This document shows, in pieces, positions 1 to 6,293 of a stretch of 9,377 nucleotides of DNA (its first letter is position 1; every line of letters starts with the position of its first letter). The notes beneath the pieces are model-generated. The model searched no databases. It was not told the DNA's origin and worked only from the letters and a program-made list of their open reading frames with translations. Location of the stretch: positions 15,053 through 24,429 of the forward strand of contig PCAV01000016.1 of assembly GCA_002730675.1 (NCBI GenBank). The letters are read 5' to 3'. Both the position numbers and the translations under genes were made by a program. This DNA comes from Rhodospirillaceae bacterium (GTDB lineage: Bacteria; Pseudomonadota; Alphaproteobacteria; Thalassobaculales; Thalassobaculaceae).

Positions 1-204
1 ATACAGTGCACCTAAACCTAGACAAGCTAGGCCTATCCCCCACCAACCAAACACCCAAATTGCCAAAACTGTTCCAATGACCGTTATAACGGAACTCAGA
101 CTTTCCGATAATAACATATCCTTTAAACTGTTTTCGCTCAGATCCGTTTCTAGAATGCCAAAATCCTGAGGAGTGGGTTTTTTGGGTTCTTTTAACACAA
201 TCAT
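1..204 (-). CDS. N-terminal part of an unrecognised membrane protein, cut by the left edge
   Basis: An open frame of 68 codons reads leftward from an ATG at 204-202 and is still open at position 1, so the C-terminal part is missing. I do not recognise the family. The first ~35 residues are hydrophilic (K-E-P-K-K-P near the start, then several acidic residues). From about residue 38 to 68 the chain becomes a continuous hydrophobic, Gly- and Trp-rich stretch (V-F-G-W-W-G-I-G near 51-58), which must be a membrane segment. There is no signal-peptide-like N-terminus, so the first ~35 residues are probably cytoplasmic. The ribosome binding site is weak (a GGA just upstream of the ATG). The start lies 34 bp after the stop of the enolase-superfamily gene on the same strand, which suggests an operon and, by inference only, a transport or membrane role linked to that enzyme's substrate. 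Confidence 0.6.
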   Translation of the reverse strand, partial: MIVLKEPKKPTPQDFGILETDLSENSLKDMLLSESLSSVITVIGTVLAIWVFGWWGIGLACLGLGALY

Positions 205-238
205 TAGTCCAAATCAGAATAAAAAAACGGCTTTGTTG

Positions 239-1357
239 TCACGACGCGTTTACCTCATCTGTTGAAATTATAAACTTATCGAGTTCATCCCAATCGGCAT
301 TGAATCCTAGGCCAGGAGTATCATCTAACGTTACTTGACCGGAGTGAGAATTAAACAAATTATGAGGCTCAACTGCGAAAGTGATGAAAGCAGTCTCCAA
401 TGGGGTGGGAGTGAGACAAGAAGCAGCTAGGTGAGCCGTTGCGTGGTAGCCTGGCCCCCAATAAAAACAATGAGGTATGACAGTTACTGGATAAACTTCG
501 GCTAACGAGATAATTTTTCTCATCATTGAAATGCCGCCACATTTTGTGACGCTGGGCTGCAAATTGTCTACTGCTTCCGTTTCCATTGCTAATTTAAATT
601 CATGAAGTGTTGTAATATTTTCACCTGCTGATATCGGGATCCCTTCTAGACGTACTTCGGCGAGGCCTTCAAAATCCTCTGGCGGCCATATGGGCTCCTC
701 AAGCCAATGGAAACCATCCTCAAGTATCTCCTGAGTGACTTCACGTGCTTCAGCAACAGTCCATGGGCAATTAACATCAAGACAAATTTTATCATCTGGG
801 TCCACTGCGTTACGAGCAGCTCTGAATGCTGGAATTGTTGTTTCATGGAGTTTAATTGTCCTAAAACCATAACTTCTAGCCCGTTCAACATTCTGAGCCA
901 CAGCATCGGTATCTCCCCCGTAACGCATTAGACTTGCATATTTGGTTAAAACACCACTTTCGCCCCCTAGAAATTTATAAAGGGGTAAATGTGCTCGTTG
1001 TGCAGCCAAATCCCAAAGTGCTGTATCTATTGCAGACAAAGCATACATAAGCGGCCCTGACCTTCCAAGACCATGCAGGGGGCGCTCCAATTCCGCGATC
1101 CTGTGATTTATCGCAGCAGAATCTCTACCAACCAGCATGGGGGCTAAAATCTGATTAATAACGGCTTCACTTCCGGGCGCCATCGCATGTCCAAAGGCCT
1201 CCCCCCATCCCTCCAAACCATCAGAGGTTTTGATTCTTACCATAACACATTCCATTTTAGTCCACGTGTCTAAACTCGGCCGCATACCATGTCTTGGCCC
1301 ACCTGTTTCGAATGGAAGAGACAATCTAATTGAACGTATATTTTGAATTTTTGTCAT
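239..1357 (-). CDS. Mandelate racemase/muconate lactonizing enzyme family protein (enolase superfamily, probable sugar-acid or other carboxylate dehydratase)
   Basis: Cytoplasmic enolase-superfamily enzyme of 372 residues, the usual family length. These enzymes abstract the alpha-proton of a carboxylate at a Mg2+ site, most often to dehydrate acid sugars. An N-terminal capping domain (about 1-120, with G-G-P-R-H-G near 19-24) precedes a (beta/alpha)7-beta barrel. Likely metal ligands are D194 (C-L-D-V-N), E220 (W-L-E-E-P) and E246 (A-G-E-N). H296 (I-P-H-C-F) at barrel strand 7 places it in the mandelate racemase (MR) subgroup. Two positions are unusual: the K-x-K motif is K169-L-H171, and the Asp expected to pair with the base His is S269 (Q-P-S-V-T-K). 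An in-frame TTG lies six bases upstream at 1363, but the ATG at 1357-1355 is the more natural start; no strong Shine-Dalgarno is seen. The substrate cannot be assigned. A membrane-protein gene follows 34 bp downstream. Confidence 0.9.
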   Translation of the reverse strand: MTKIQNIRSIRLSLPFETGGPRHGMRPSLDTWTKMECVMVRIKTSDGLEGWGEAFGHAMAPGSEAVINQILAPMLVGRDSAAINHRIAELERPLHGLGRSGPLMYALSAIDTALWDLAAQRAHLPLYKFLGGESGVLTKYASLMRYGGDTDAVAQNVERARSYGFRTIKLHETTIPAFRAARNAVDPDDKICLDVNCPWTVAEAREVTQEILEDGFHWLEEPIWPPEDFEGLAEVRLEGIPISAGENITTLHEFKLAMETEAVDNLQPSVTKCGGISMMRKIISLAEVYPVTVIPHCFYWGPGYHATAHLAASCLTPTPLETAFITFAVEPHNLFNSHSGQVTLDDTPGLGFNADWDELDKFIISTDEVNAS

Positions 1358-1415
1358 CAACAAACTCTATGATGGTTTAACTTGAGATCACGAAGACATC
1401 TAAAATACAAATAAT

Positions 1416-1421
1416 ATTATA
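1416..1421 (-). promoter_or_regulatory. Candidate -10 element for the enolase-superfamily gene
   Basis: Read on the minus strand this is a perfect TATAAT, about 60 bases before the ATG at 1357. A 17-base spacer would put a poor -35 hexamer (TTCTTA) near 1439-1444. The surroundings are AT-rich, so a chance match is possible. No other clear signal was seen in the 1358-1487 spacer on this strand. Confidence 0.35.
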
Positions 1422-1448
1422 CTTACGCCAATTTAAAGTAAGAAAATC

Positions 1449-1477
1449 TTCACACCACAGCTAACCTGAGGTATCTA
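1449..1477 (+). promoter_or_regulatory. Candidate promoter of the tRNA-Arg gene
   Basis: TTCACA at 1449-1454 matches five of six bases of a -35 box. A 17-base spacer leads to TATCTA at 1472-1477, a weak -10. The -10 ends 10 bases before the mature tRNA, so the geometry suits a tRNA gene with a very short leader. The poor -10 match keeps confidence low. Confidence 0.35.
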
Positions 1478-1487
1478 TCTGATTAAA

Positions 1488-1564
1488 GGCCCCGTAGCTC
1501 AGCCGGATAGAGCGACAGATTCCTAATCTGTAGGTCACAGGTTCGAATCCTGTCGGGGTCACCA
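1488..1564 (+). tRNA. tRNA-Arg (anticodon CCT)
   Basis: A complete 77-base cloverleaf with encoded CCA. The acceptor stem is GGCCCCG with CGGGGTC (one G-U pair at position 2-71). The D stem is GCTC/GAGC, with G-G-A in the D loop that includes the arginine identity base A20. The anticodon stem is ACAGA/TCTGT with loop TTCCTAA, which places the anticodon CCT at 1522-1524 to read AGG codons. The T arm is ACAGG/CCTGT with the canonical TTCGAAT loop, the discriminator is A at 1561, and CCA is at 1562-1564. It stands alone, with no other tRNA in the window. Transcription points towards the 3' end of the TPR gene. No integrase or duplicated 3' end was seen, so there is no sign that it serves as an integration site here. 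Confidence 0.97.
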
Positions 1565-1570
1565 CTTCAC

Positions 1571-1614
1571 ACTAGGTTTTCAAATTTTTGCACCGTTCTA
1601 GCGCGTTTCCTAGT
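1571..1614. repeat. Short inverted repeat between the tRNA and the TPR gene end
   Basis: ACTAGG at 1571-1576 is matched by CCTAGT at 1609-1614, separated by 32 bases that include another CTAG. It lies between two converging genes. The arms are short and the loop long, and no clean T-run follows an arm on either strand. It could be a weak transcription-end structure but is not a convincing terminator. Confidence 0.2.
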
Positions 1615-1635
1615 TTACAACTTTCGCAATCACCC

Positions 1636-3315
1636 TTAATCGCAACAGTCGTGCGTTGTTCGACAAAAACAGGAGACGGTTATTGAGTTATCAGCTATTA
1701 ACTTAGCTGCCTCTAACTCTTCTTTTATCGAATTTAATTCCGCTGTTTTACCCATTCGTTCGCAGCATTCAACATACCCAAGGAGGCTCCAGATATTCCC
1801 AGCATGCTGTGAAGGCCTGACTAGTGTATCATCCAGCCCTAAATCTGCACTATATATAGACATTGCCTCCTCTACTTTATTTTGCTCTAGTAAAAGTGCT
1901 CCAAGAGCATGACGAGGAGGCATCATCCATGACCATGGTTCCGAATAATTAAGATTGTCATAGCATGCCACAGCCTGTCGCAAGCTTTTAAAAGCCAAGT
2001 CGTAGTTCTCTCTTCTGTATTCAAGCTCACCAGTTAGCATTTTATCAGCAACTTGCAGAATATCCTTAGAATCATTATGGAAAACGATTCTCTCATCGGG
2101 AAGTGCAGCTATAGCGGCTCTCAACTTTTCTTGCTGCACTAACGCTTCATCGACGTTTCCTAATACGGCATATGCTATACCCTTGGCATATTGCCATATT
2201 GCAAAAGTTACGCAGAAAAGCCGCGGGTCCGATGGCAAGGGTTCGTCTAAAATCTCTTGCCATTTTCCAAATCTTATTAAGACGTGAGCCTTCATTCCGC
2301 TGAATGCTTCCAAATAGTTAACTAAAAAAGCGTGGTCGCTCAGTAGATATTCTGGGAGCACGATAGATTGCATCTGCTCTGCTGCTCTTATTGCCGGTTC
2401 ATATTGACCAGCGAACATTGCTCCGTAGACCTGAAAATGAATATTGTGAAGGAGATAGATATAGTAAATGCCAAGTTCACTATCTACCTCCAAATATTTT
2501 TTATCTGCATCGGCAGCTTCAATATTTGAAGCTATTACTTTTTCATATTGCCCACACAGCACATATATGTGAGACGGCATGTGTATGAGATGACCAGATC
2601 CAGGAACAAGGGGGCGTAGTTTGTCAGAGGCAGCAAGAGCGCGCTCAGGTTCGGGCGACATTTCCATTATATGAATATAAAAATGTAGTAAGCCCGCATG
2701 CGGCGTGTCATTATTGCTTTCAATTCGCTTGAGTGCCGCCTCGACAATTTCTATAGCTTCCTTGGTATCCGTTCCCTCCGCAGGAGTTCGGTTCTGCAGA
2801 TCCCAAAGTTGCCAAGGGGTCCGCACAATTAAGGCCTCGGCTGTAAGCGCACAAACGTCGTAATCATCAGCAAAATGCTTATAAACCTCGCGCATCGCGT
2901 TAGCGTAATCATCATCCCAACGAGTTAACTCTTCTGAGTCACTAATTTTCCCAGATTGAAAACGAGCGCAAAGTGCAATACACAAAGCTCTTTCAATCTC
3001 CGTCAGCTCTTCCCTACCCGCTAATTCTTTTGCTTTTTGAGAATATTCAAAACAAGTTTGAATTGCACCTGGTCGCCCAGAAGGCGACATTTTCTCCCAA
3101 GGAATGTTGTAATAGGGACCAGTAGCATATGCTACTCCCCAATATCCCATGGCACAATCTGGATCAAGTTTTATCGTTTTTTCAAAACATCGTAATGCTT
3201 CCTTATGATGGAATGCATAACACCAATTTAAACCACGATTGAACCAAACCTCTGCTTCCCTTGATTTCGTGGTTATTTCGCGTTTATACGGACCAGTATC
3301 AAAATAGGGTTCCAT
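1636..3315 (-). CDS. Large TPR-repeat protein with conserved-looking His clusters and a Cys-rich C-terminus
   Basis: A 559-residue soluble-looking protein with no signal peptide or membrane segment. It resembles an uncharacterised bacterial TPR family of about this length (related in outline to eukaryotic TTC38). The first TPR is near 23-56 (W-F-N-R-G-L, then A-L-R-C-F-E-K, then L-D-P-D-C-A-M). Further helical repeats occur near 225-270, 300-315, 375-400, 430-455 and 465-530. Distinctive residues are not TPR consensus: H206, H211, H215 with E218; H242, H245, H249 (H-L-I-H-M-P-S-H); H290 and H293. The tail carries C549, C551, H555, C557 and C558. These invite a metal-binding or redox role, which is inference. 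The start is well supported by AAGGA about seven bases before the ATG. It is divergent from the PanE-like gene and convergent with the tRNA. No partner gene is obvious. Confidence 0.88.
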   Translation of the reverse strand: MEPYFDTGPYKREITTKSREAEVWFNRGLNWCYAFHHKEALRCFEKTIKLDPDCAMGYWGVAYATGPYYNIPWEKMSPSGRPGAIQTCFEYSQKAKELAGREELTEIERALCIALCARFQSGKISDSEELTRWDDDYANAMREVYKHFADDYDVCALTAEALIVRTPWQLWDLQNRTPAEGTDTKEAIEIVEAALKRIESNNDTPHAGLLHFYIHIMEMSPEPERALAASDKLRPLVPGSGHLIHMPSHIYVLCGQYEKVIASNIEAADADKKYLEVDSELGIYYIYLLHNIHFQVYGAMFAGQYEPAIRAAEQMQSIVLPEYLLSDHAFLVNYLEAFSGMKAHVLIRFGKWQEILDEPLPSDPRLFCVTFAIWQYAKGIAYAVLGNVDEALVQQEKLRAAIAALPDERIVFHNDSKDILQVADKMLTGELEYRRENYDLAFKSLRQAVACYDNLNYSEPWSWMMPPRHALGALLLEQNKVEEAMSIYSADLGLDDTLVRPSQHAGNIWSLLGYVECCERMGKTAELNSIKEELEAAKLIADNSITVSCFCRTTHDCCD

Positions 3316-3339
3316 TAAAAATCCTTTTTAATTTCTCGT

Positions 3340-3361
3340 GGTAATATCGTTAAGGTAATAT
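3340..3361. repeat. Direct repeat GGTAATAT in the TPR gene leader
   Basis: GGTAATAT occurs at 3340-3347 and again at 3354-3361, a 14-base period. The pair covers the expected transcription start and overlaps the candidate -10 of the TPR gene, where a repressor would act. The region is AT-rich, so chance is possible. Confidence 0.3.
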
Positions 3362-3388
3362 TATTGGAATGAGCAAAAAGATTAACAA
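3360..3388 (-). promoter_or_regulatory. Candidate promoter of the TPR gene
   Basis: On the minus strand TTGTTA (3388-3383) is followed after 17 bases by AATAAT (3365-3360), four and five matches to the sigma-70 consensus. The predicted transcript would start near 3353, leaving a leader of roughly 38 bases containing the AAGGA ribosome binding site. Confidence 0.4.
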
Positions 3389-3515
3389 CACTTTTAGTTA
3401 AATCAATATTTAAACGGTGTTTGATGACAAGTGATATCGATTGTAGAAGAACAATTTTTCTATCACATCAAAAAAAATCAAGGATAAACTATTAAAGAAA
3501 TCGAAAGTTTAAAGA

Positions 3516-3537
3516 GCACTATCAATTGCTATAGTGT
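3516..3537 (+). promoter_or_regulatory. Inverted repeat and possible -10 before the PanE-like gene
   Basis: CACTAT at 3517-3522 and ATAGTG at 3531-3536 form a perfect six-base inverted repeat with an eight-base centre; a G-T pair can extend it by one. The right arm overlaps TATAGT at 3530-3535, a five-of-six -10 match about 40 bases before the proposed GTG start. No good -35 is present upstream, as might be expected of an activator-dependent promoter. A dyad over a -10 fits a regulator-binding site, but no regulator gene is in the window. Confidence 0.3.
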
Positions 3538-3576
3538 CAAATTAGCGTGGTCCTTTATTTTGATGAGGGGGAAACA

Positions 3577-4587
3577 GTGTCAATCAGTAACAAAAAAGCT
3601 AGCATTGCGATCTATGGCGCTGGCGCCATAGGAGGGCACCTAGGAGCAATGCTAAGTAAAGCTGGATTTGAGGTCAGTTTAATAGCGCGTGGAGATCATC
3701 TCAAAGCAATCGAGCAAAATGGATTGAGGTTAATTGCAAAGGATCAAGAGTTCATCACACGACCGCGAGTAACAAGTAATCCTTCTGAACTTGGACGACA
3801 GGATTACGTGATAATGTCATTAAAATCATATCAAGCGCCGGATGTTGTAGAGCAAATGCAGCCACTACTTGGAGAAAATACAACTGTCGCAACAGCAATG
3901 AACGGTATTCCGTGGTGGTATTTTTATGGATTACCAGGTCAATGGGAGAATTATCAAATAAAATCCGTTGATCCCGGAGGTAAACAATGGGAAGGCATTG
4001 GGCCTGAGCGTGCGATAGGCTGCATCACTTATGTCGCAAGCGAAGTAATAGAACCTGGAATAGTAAAAACTATCAGCCCAAGTTATCAATATCAAATTGG
4101 CGAGCCTGACGGTTCTGTATCCCCGCGTTGTGAGTTGTTACAGCAAATGGTTGTTGCTGCTGGTATAAATTGCGACATCAAACCCAATATTCGAAGTGAT
4201 ATTTGGATTAAAGTGATGGGTAACGTTGCTTACAATCCAACAAGCGCTTTAACCATGGCGCACACTGGGGCCATGCTTGACGATGCTTCAATGGAGCAAG
4301 TTTTAAGACAACTAATGACCGAAGTTCTGGCAGTCGGGAAAGCATTAGGAGCAAAACCCGAAGACAAAATTGACGCCAGGCTGAATACGACGCGAGAGCG
4401 AGCAGCAGCCCATAAAACTTCCATGCTTCAAGACCTAGAACGGGGACGGCCACTTGAGATAATGCCAATTATTGGAGCAACATCTGAGTTAGCCAGATTG
4501 GTCCGTGTCCCCACGCCGACTATCGATACTGTGTTGGCGATTGTCAAATTACGAGCCAAGATGACAGGACAACTACCGAGTACATAG
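3577..4587 (+). CDS. PanE/ApbA-family NADP-dependent reductase (2-dehydropantoate 2-reductase-like)
   Basis: A 336-residue protein with the two-domain ketopantoate reductase fold; classical members reduce 2-dehydropantoate to pantoate with NADPH in the cytoplasm. The Rossmann motif G-A-G-A-I-G-G is at 14-20, followed by the A-R-G-D segment near 37-40 that usually contacts NADP phosphate. K212 and N216 (I-K-V-M-G-N) have the spacing of the family's catalytic Lys and Asn. The C-terminal signature S-M-L-Q-D-L-E-R-G-R includes the substrate-side Glu (E288). The family start could be GTG at 3547, but GTG at 3577 has a strong AGGGGG five bases upstream and begins just before the Rossmann strand, so I chose it. 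The N-G-I-P-W-W segment (109-114) and the following S-V-D-P-G-G loop mark a subgroup often of unknown substrate. No pantothenate gene is nearby, so the native substrate may be another 2-keto acid. Confidence 0.88.
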   Translation: MSISNKKASIAIYGAGAIGGHLGAMLSKAGFEVSLIARGDHLKAIEQNGLRLIAKDQEFITRPRVTSNPSELGRQDYVIMSLKSYQAPDVVEQMQPLLGENTTVATAMNGIPWWYFYGLPGQWENYQIKSVDPGGKQWEGIGPERAIGCITYVASEVIEPGIVKTISPSYQYQIGEPDGSVSPRCELLQQMVVAAGINCDIKPNIRSDIWIKVMGNVAYNPTSALTMAHTGAMLDDASMEQVLRQLMTEVLAVGKALGAKPEDKIDARLNTTRERAAAHKTSMLQDLERGRPLEIMPIIGATSELARLVRVPTPTIDTVLAIVKLRAKMTGQLPST

Positions 4588-4643
4588 ATTAGGTAGATGG
4601 TTAATAACTCAACAATAGCGAAATTCTATCTACAGATCTGTCA
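4588..4643. other. Convergent spacer without a clear terminator
   Basis: This 56-base gap separates two converging stop codons. It contains GTAGAT (4593-4598) and ATCTAC (4628-4633), a six-base inverted repeat with a 29-base loop, and the perfect palindrome ACAGATCTGT (4632-4641). Neither is followed by a T-run suited to an intrinsic terminator. Confidence 0.4.
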
Positions 4644-5273
4644 TTATAATTTTGCGCTTGGTCTTTGGCTTACCGCCTCATACCATCTCTTAGCATTTTT
4701 TGCACTTTCGGGGAGCTCTAGCTTAATCCATTTTGCAAAATCAATAACAACCAACAAATCAATGTCTGCAACAGAATATATTTCTCCAGCAACGAATTGA
4801 TTACTGCCTATAAACTTCTCCACACCTTCCAAAAAACGCTTAACCCGCTGTTTACCTCGTTCAGCCAACGCCGGAATTTGTTCGTAGTTGACTGGGCCAG
4901 TCAGAGCTCGACCCGCCATTCGTGGTGCAGAGTTTCTTAGGGCTTCAGACATTGCCATCAGCCCTTCCATCTCTATCCGCCACTGCAAATCAGCTATTTT
5001 TCCTTTCTCATAATCCGTCCTGCCCATCAACGGTATATCTGGATACTTAGCCTCTAAATAACTCCTTATACCGGCTGTGCTAGTAAGAATATCGCCATTG
5101 TCAAAAGAAAGGACAGGCACTGTACAATTGGGATTGATCTTCTTGAACTCTGGACTTAACTGCTCTCCATTTTTTAAATCGATGTCAATGGTTTCTATAT
5201 CTATATTCTTTTCCGCTATAAATATTCGCACTCTGCGAGGTGACGGTGCAGTTTTACAATCATAAAATTTCAT
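4644..5273 (-). CDS. Glutathione S-transferase family protein
   Basis: A 209-residue cytosolic GST of normal length. The thioredoxin-like N-terminal domain (about 1-78) has T-A-P-S-P-R-R at 8-14, with S11 or C6 as the candidate thiol-activating residue, and the cis-proline P53 in T-V-P-V-L. The all-helical C-terminal domain carries the N-capping box S-V-A-D-I at 167-171 and ends with W-Y-E-A-V-S-Q-R-P-S. GSTs conjugate glutathione to electrophiles or perform glutathione-dependent isomerisation or ether cleavage; nothing here fixes the substrate. The usual E-S-x-A-I glutathione-binding turn reads T-S-T-A-G-I (64-69), losing the Glu and gaining one residue. A TTG at 5279 is possible, but GGA lies about eight bases before the ATG at 5273-5271, so that start is preferred. 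The alpha/beta hydrolase gene lies 162 bases upstream on the same strand, so co-transcription is possible but not evident. Confidence 0.9.
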   Translation of the reverse strand: MKFYDCKTAPSPRRVRIFIAEKNIDIETIDIDLKNGEQLSPEFKKINPNCTVPVLSFDNGDILTSTAGIRSYLEAKYPDIPLMGRTDYEKGKIADLQWRIEMEGLMAMSEALRNSAPRMAGRALTGPVNYEQIPALAERGKQRVKRFLEGVEKFIGSNQFVAGEIYSVADIDLLVVIDFAKWIKLELPESAKNAKRWYEAVSQRPSAKL

Positions 5274-5435
5274 AACCAATATCCGATTTCTTCATATTTA
5301 ATGATTTGATTTTACCTCTCAAAATCGTCAGCCCCATAACAAAAATTAATCATCGTCATGATGCTTTGAATTCTTTATATTTTTTAGAGTGAGGCTTGAA
5401 AAATGTTTGTCCAACGAAAAGATGATCAAGAAAAC
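5274..5435. other. Intergenic spacer upstream of the GST gene
   Basis: This is 162 bases of AT-rich sequence between two minus-strand genes. I see no convincing small gene; the longest minus-strand ATG frame in it is about 15 codons. An imperfect dyad (CATC...GATG) sits at 5351-5363. The gap is long enough to hold a separate GST promoter, but no good -35/-10 pair was found. Confidence 0.4.
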
Positions 5436-6233
5436 CTAGGCCTGCTTCGAAAGGAAGTCTTTAACAATTGAGTTAAATAGCTCGATATGTTCTAGAGAAG
5501 ATAAATGCTGAGCAGGCTCCAGCCAATGTAACTCAGAACCATCTATATACTCTGCCATTCGCTTAGATATATAAGTTGGTGCTCCGGGATCGTTCGGCGT
5601 AGCGATAATTAACGTTGGCACGGAAATATCTTTTAATTTTTCATTCGTATCCAAGTTGCACATAGCATTGCTAATCTTCTTGAAAGTCGCGGGATTAAAG
5701 TTTTTAAAAGTTTCAGACAAATATTTGTATCCAGGAATTTCATTTTCTATTGCATCTAAAGTAAACCAACGACGCATTAAAACATCGTGCACGGCGTCAG
5801 TTCCATTTTCTAAAACCTGTTGCGACCGCTCTCTCCATAATTGATGCATATCTTCGCTAATGAAACAGGTCGTGTTTATAAGCATTAAAGCGCTTACCAG
5901 CTCAGGGTGGTTCAAAATGAATGCTTGAGAGATCATTCCTCCCATCGAAACACCTCCGAGGATTACTTTATTTATTCCAAGAACATCCAATAGAGATACA
6001 ATATCACTCGCTATCAATTCTAAACTGCAATCAACGTCATAAAGGGTACTTTGCCCATGCCCAGGTACATCAATTATCAAAGTTTGAAAACCCGCAAATG
6101 CTTCTTCATGAAATTCCCAGTATTGTCTGTTGGAGCCAAAACAATGCAGCAAAAGAACGACTTTTCCACCTGGCGAACCCGAGAGGTCATACGCTATTTC
6201 AACATGCTTTAGTGATATCGAGCCACTTGCCAT
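5436..6233 (-). CDS. Alpha/beta hydrolase resembling 3-oxoadipate enol-lactonase
   Basis: A 265-residue single-domain alpha/beta hydrolase, cytoplasmic, without signal peptide. The oxyanion-loop H-C-F-G-S is at 30-34, V-P-G-H-G near 56-60, and the nucleophile elbow G-V-S-M-G-G-M puts Ser at 96. The catalytic acid is probably D215 (T-P-N-D-P) and the base H243 (A-Q-H-L). The layout resembles PcaD-type enol-lactonases, but esterases and C-C hydrolases share it, so the substrate is open. The ATG at 6233-6231 has AAGGA six bases upstream; the TTG at 6239 would sit directly on that ribosome binding site, so it is rejected as start. The gene is divergent from the MDR reductase and related in sequence to the second hydrolase at 7322, notably around the nucleophile and the following N-T-T segment, which suggests paralogues working on related compounds. 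Confidence 0.92.
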   Translation of the reverse strand: MASGSISLKHVEIAYDLSGSPGGKVVLLLHCFGSNRQYWEFHEEAFAGFQTLIIDVPGHGQSTLYDVDCSLELIASDIVSLLDVLGINKVILGGVSMGGMISQAFILNHPELVSALMLINTTCFISEDMHQLWRERSQQVLENGTDAVHDVLMRRWFTLDAIENEIPGYKYLSETFKNFNPATFKKISNAMCNLDTNEKLKDISVPTLIIATPNDPGAPTYISKRMAEYIDGSELHWLEPAQHLSSLEHIELFNSIVKDFLSKQA

Positions 6234-6245
6234 TTTCAATCCTTA

Positions 6246-6290
6246 AGTTTAAATAAAGGCATCCTAAAAACGTTATTTGATTTTTAAACT
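6246..6290. promoter_or_regulatory. Inverted repeat in the divergent spacer, possible shared operator
   Basis: AGTTTAAA (6246-6253) and TTTAAACT (6283-6290) are perfect inverted copies with centres 37 bases apart, within the 60-base spacer between two divergent starts. The right arm ends three bases before the ATG at 6294, and the left arm lies just before the AAGGA of the minus-strand hydrolase gene. A symmetric pair of this kind could let one regulator control both directions. The arms are AT-rich and low in complexity, so this is tentative. Confidence 0.3.
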
Positions 6291-6293
6291 GCT

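Noticed and set aside
1488..1636. tRNA-Arg as an integration site of a mobile island
   Set aside because: The tRNA is complete, and I found no integrase, no duplicated tRNA 3' end and no change in composition in the flanking sequence.
3547..3576. Upstream GTG adding ten residues to the PanE-like protein
   Set aside because: The downstream GTG at 3577 has a strong AGGGGG five bases before it, and the extra residues precede the normal N-terminus of the fold; the upstream start lacks a ribosome binding site.
4632..4641. Perfect palindrome ACAGATCTGT as a terminator for the converging genes
   Set aside because: It has no room for a loop beyond a very short stem and no T-run follows; a 10-base palindrome in AT-rich DNA is likely chance.
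4597..4800. Plus-strand frame with a hydrophobic stretch opposite the GST gene end
   Set aside because: It is the antisense of a well-supported GST coding region, has no ribosome binding site, and its hydrophobicity reflects the opposite strand.
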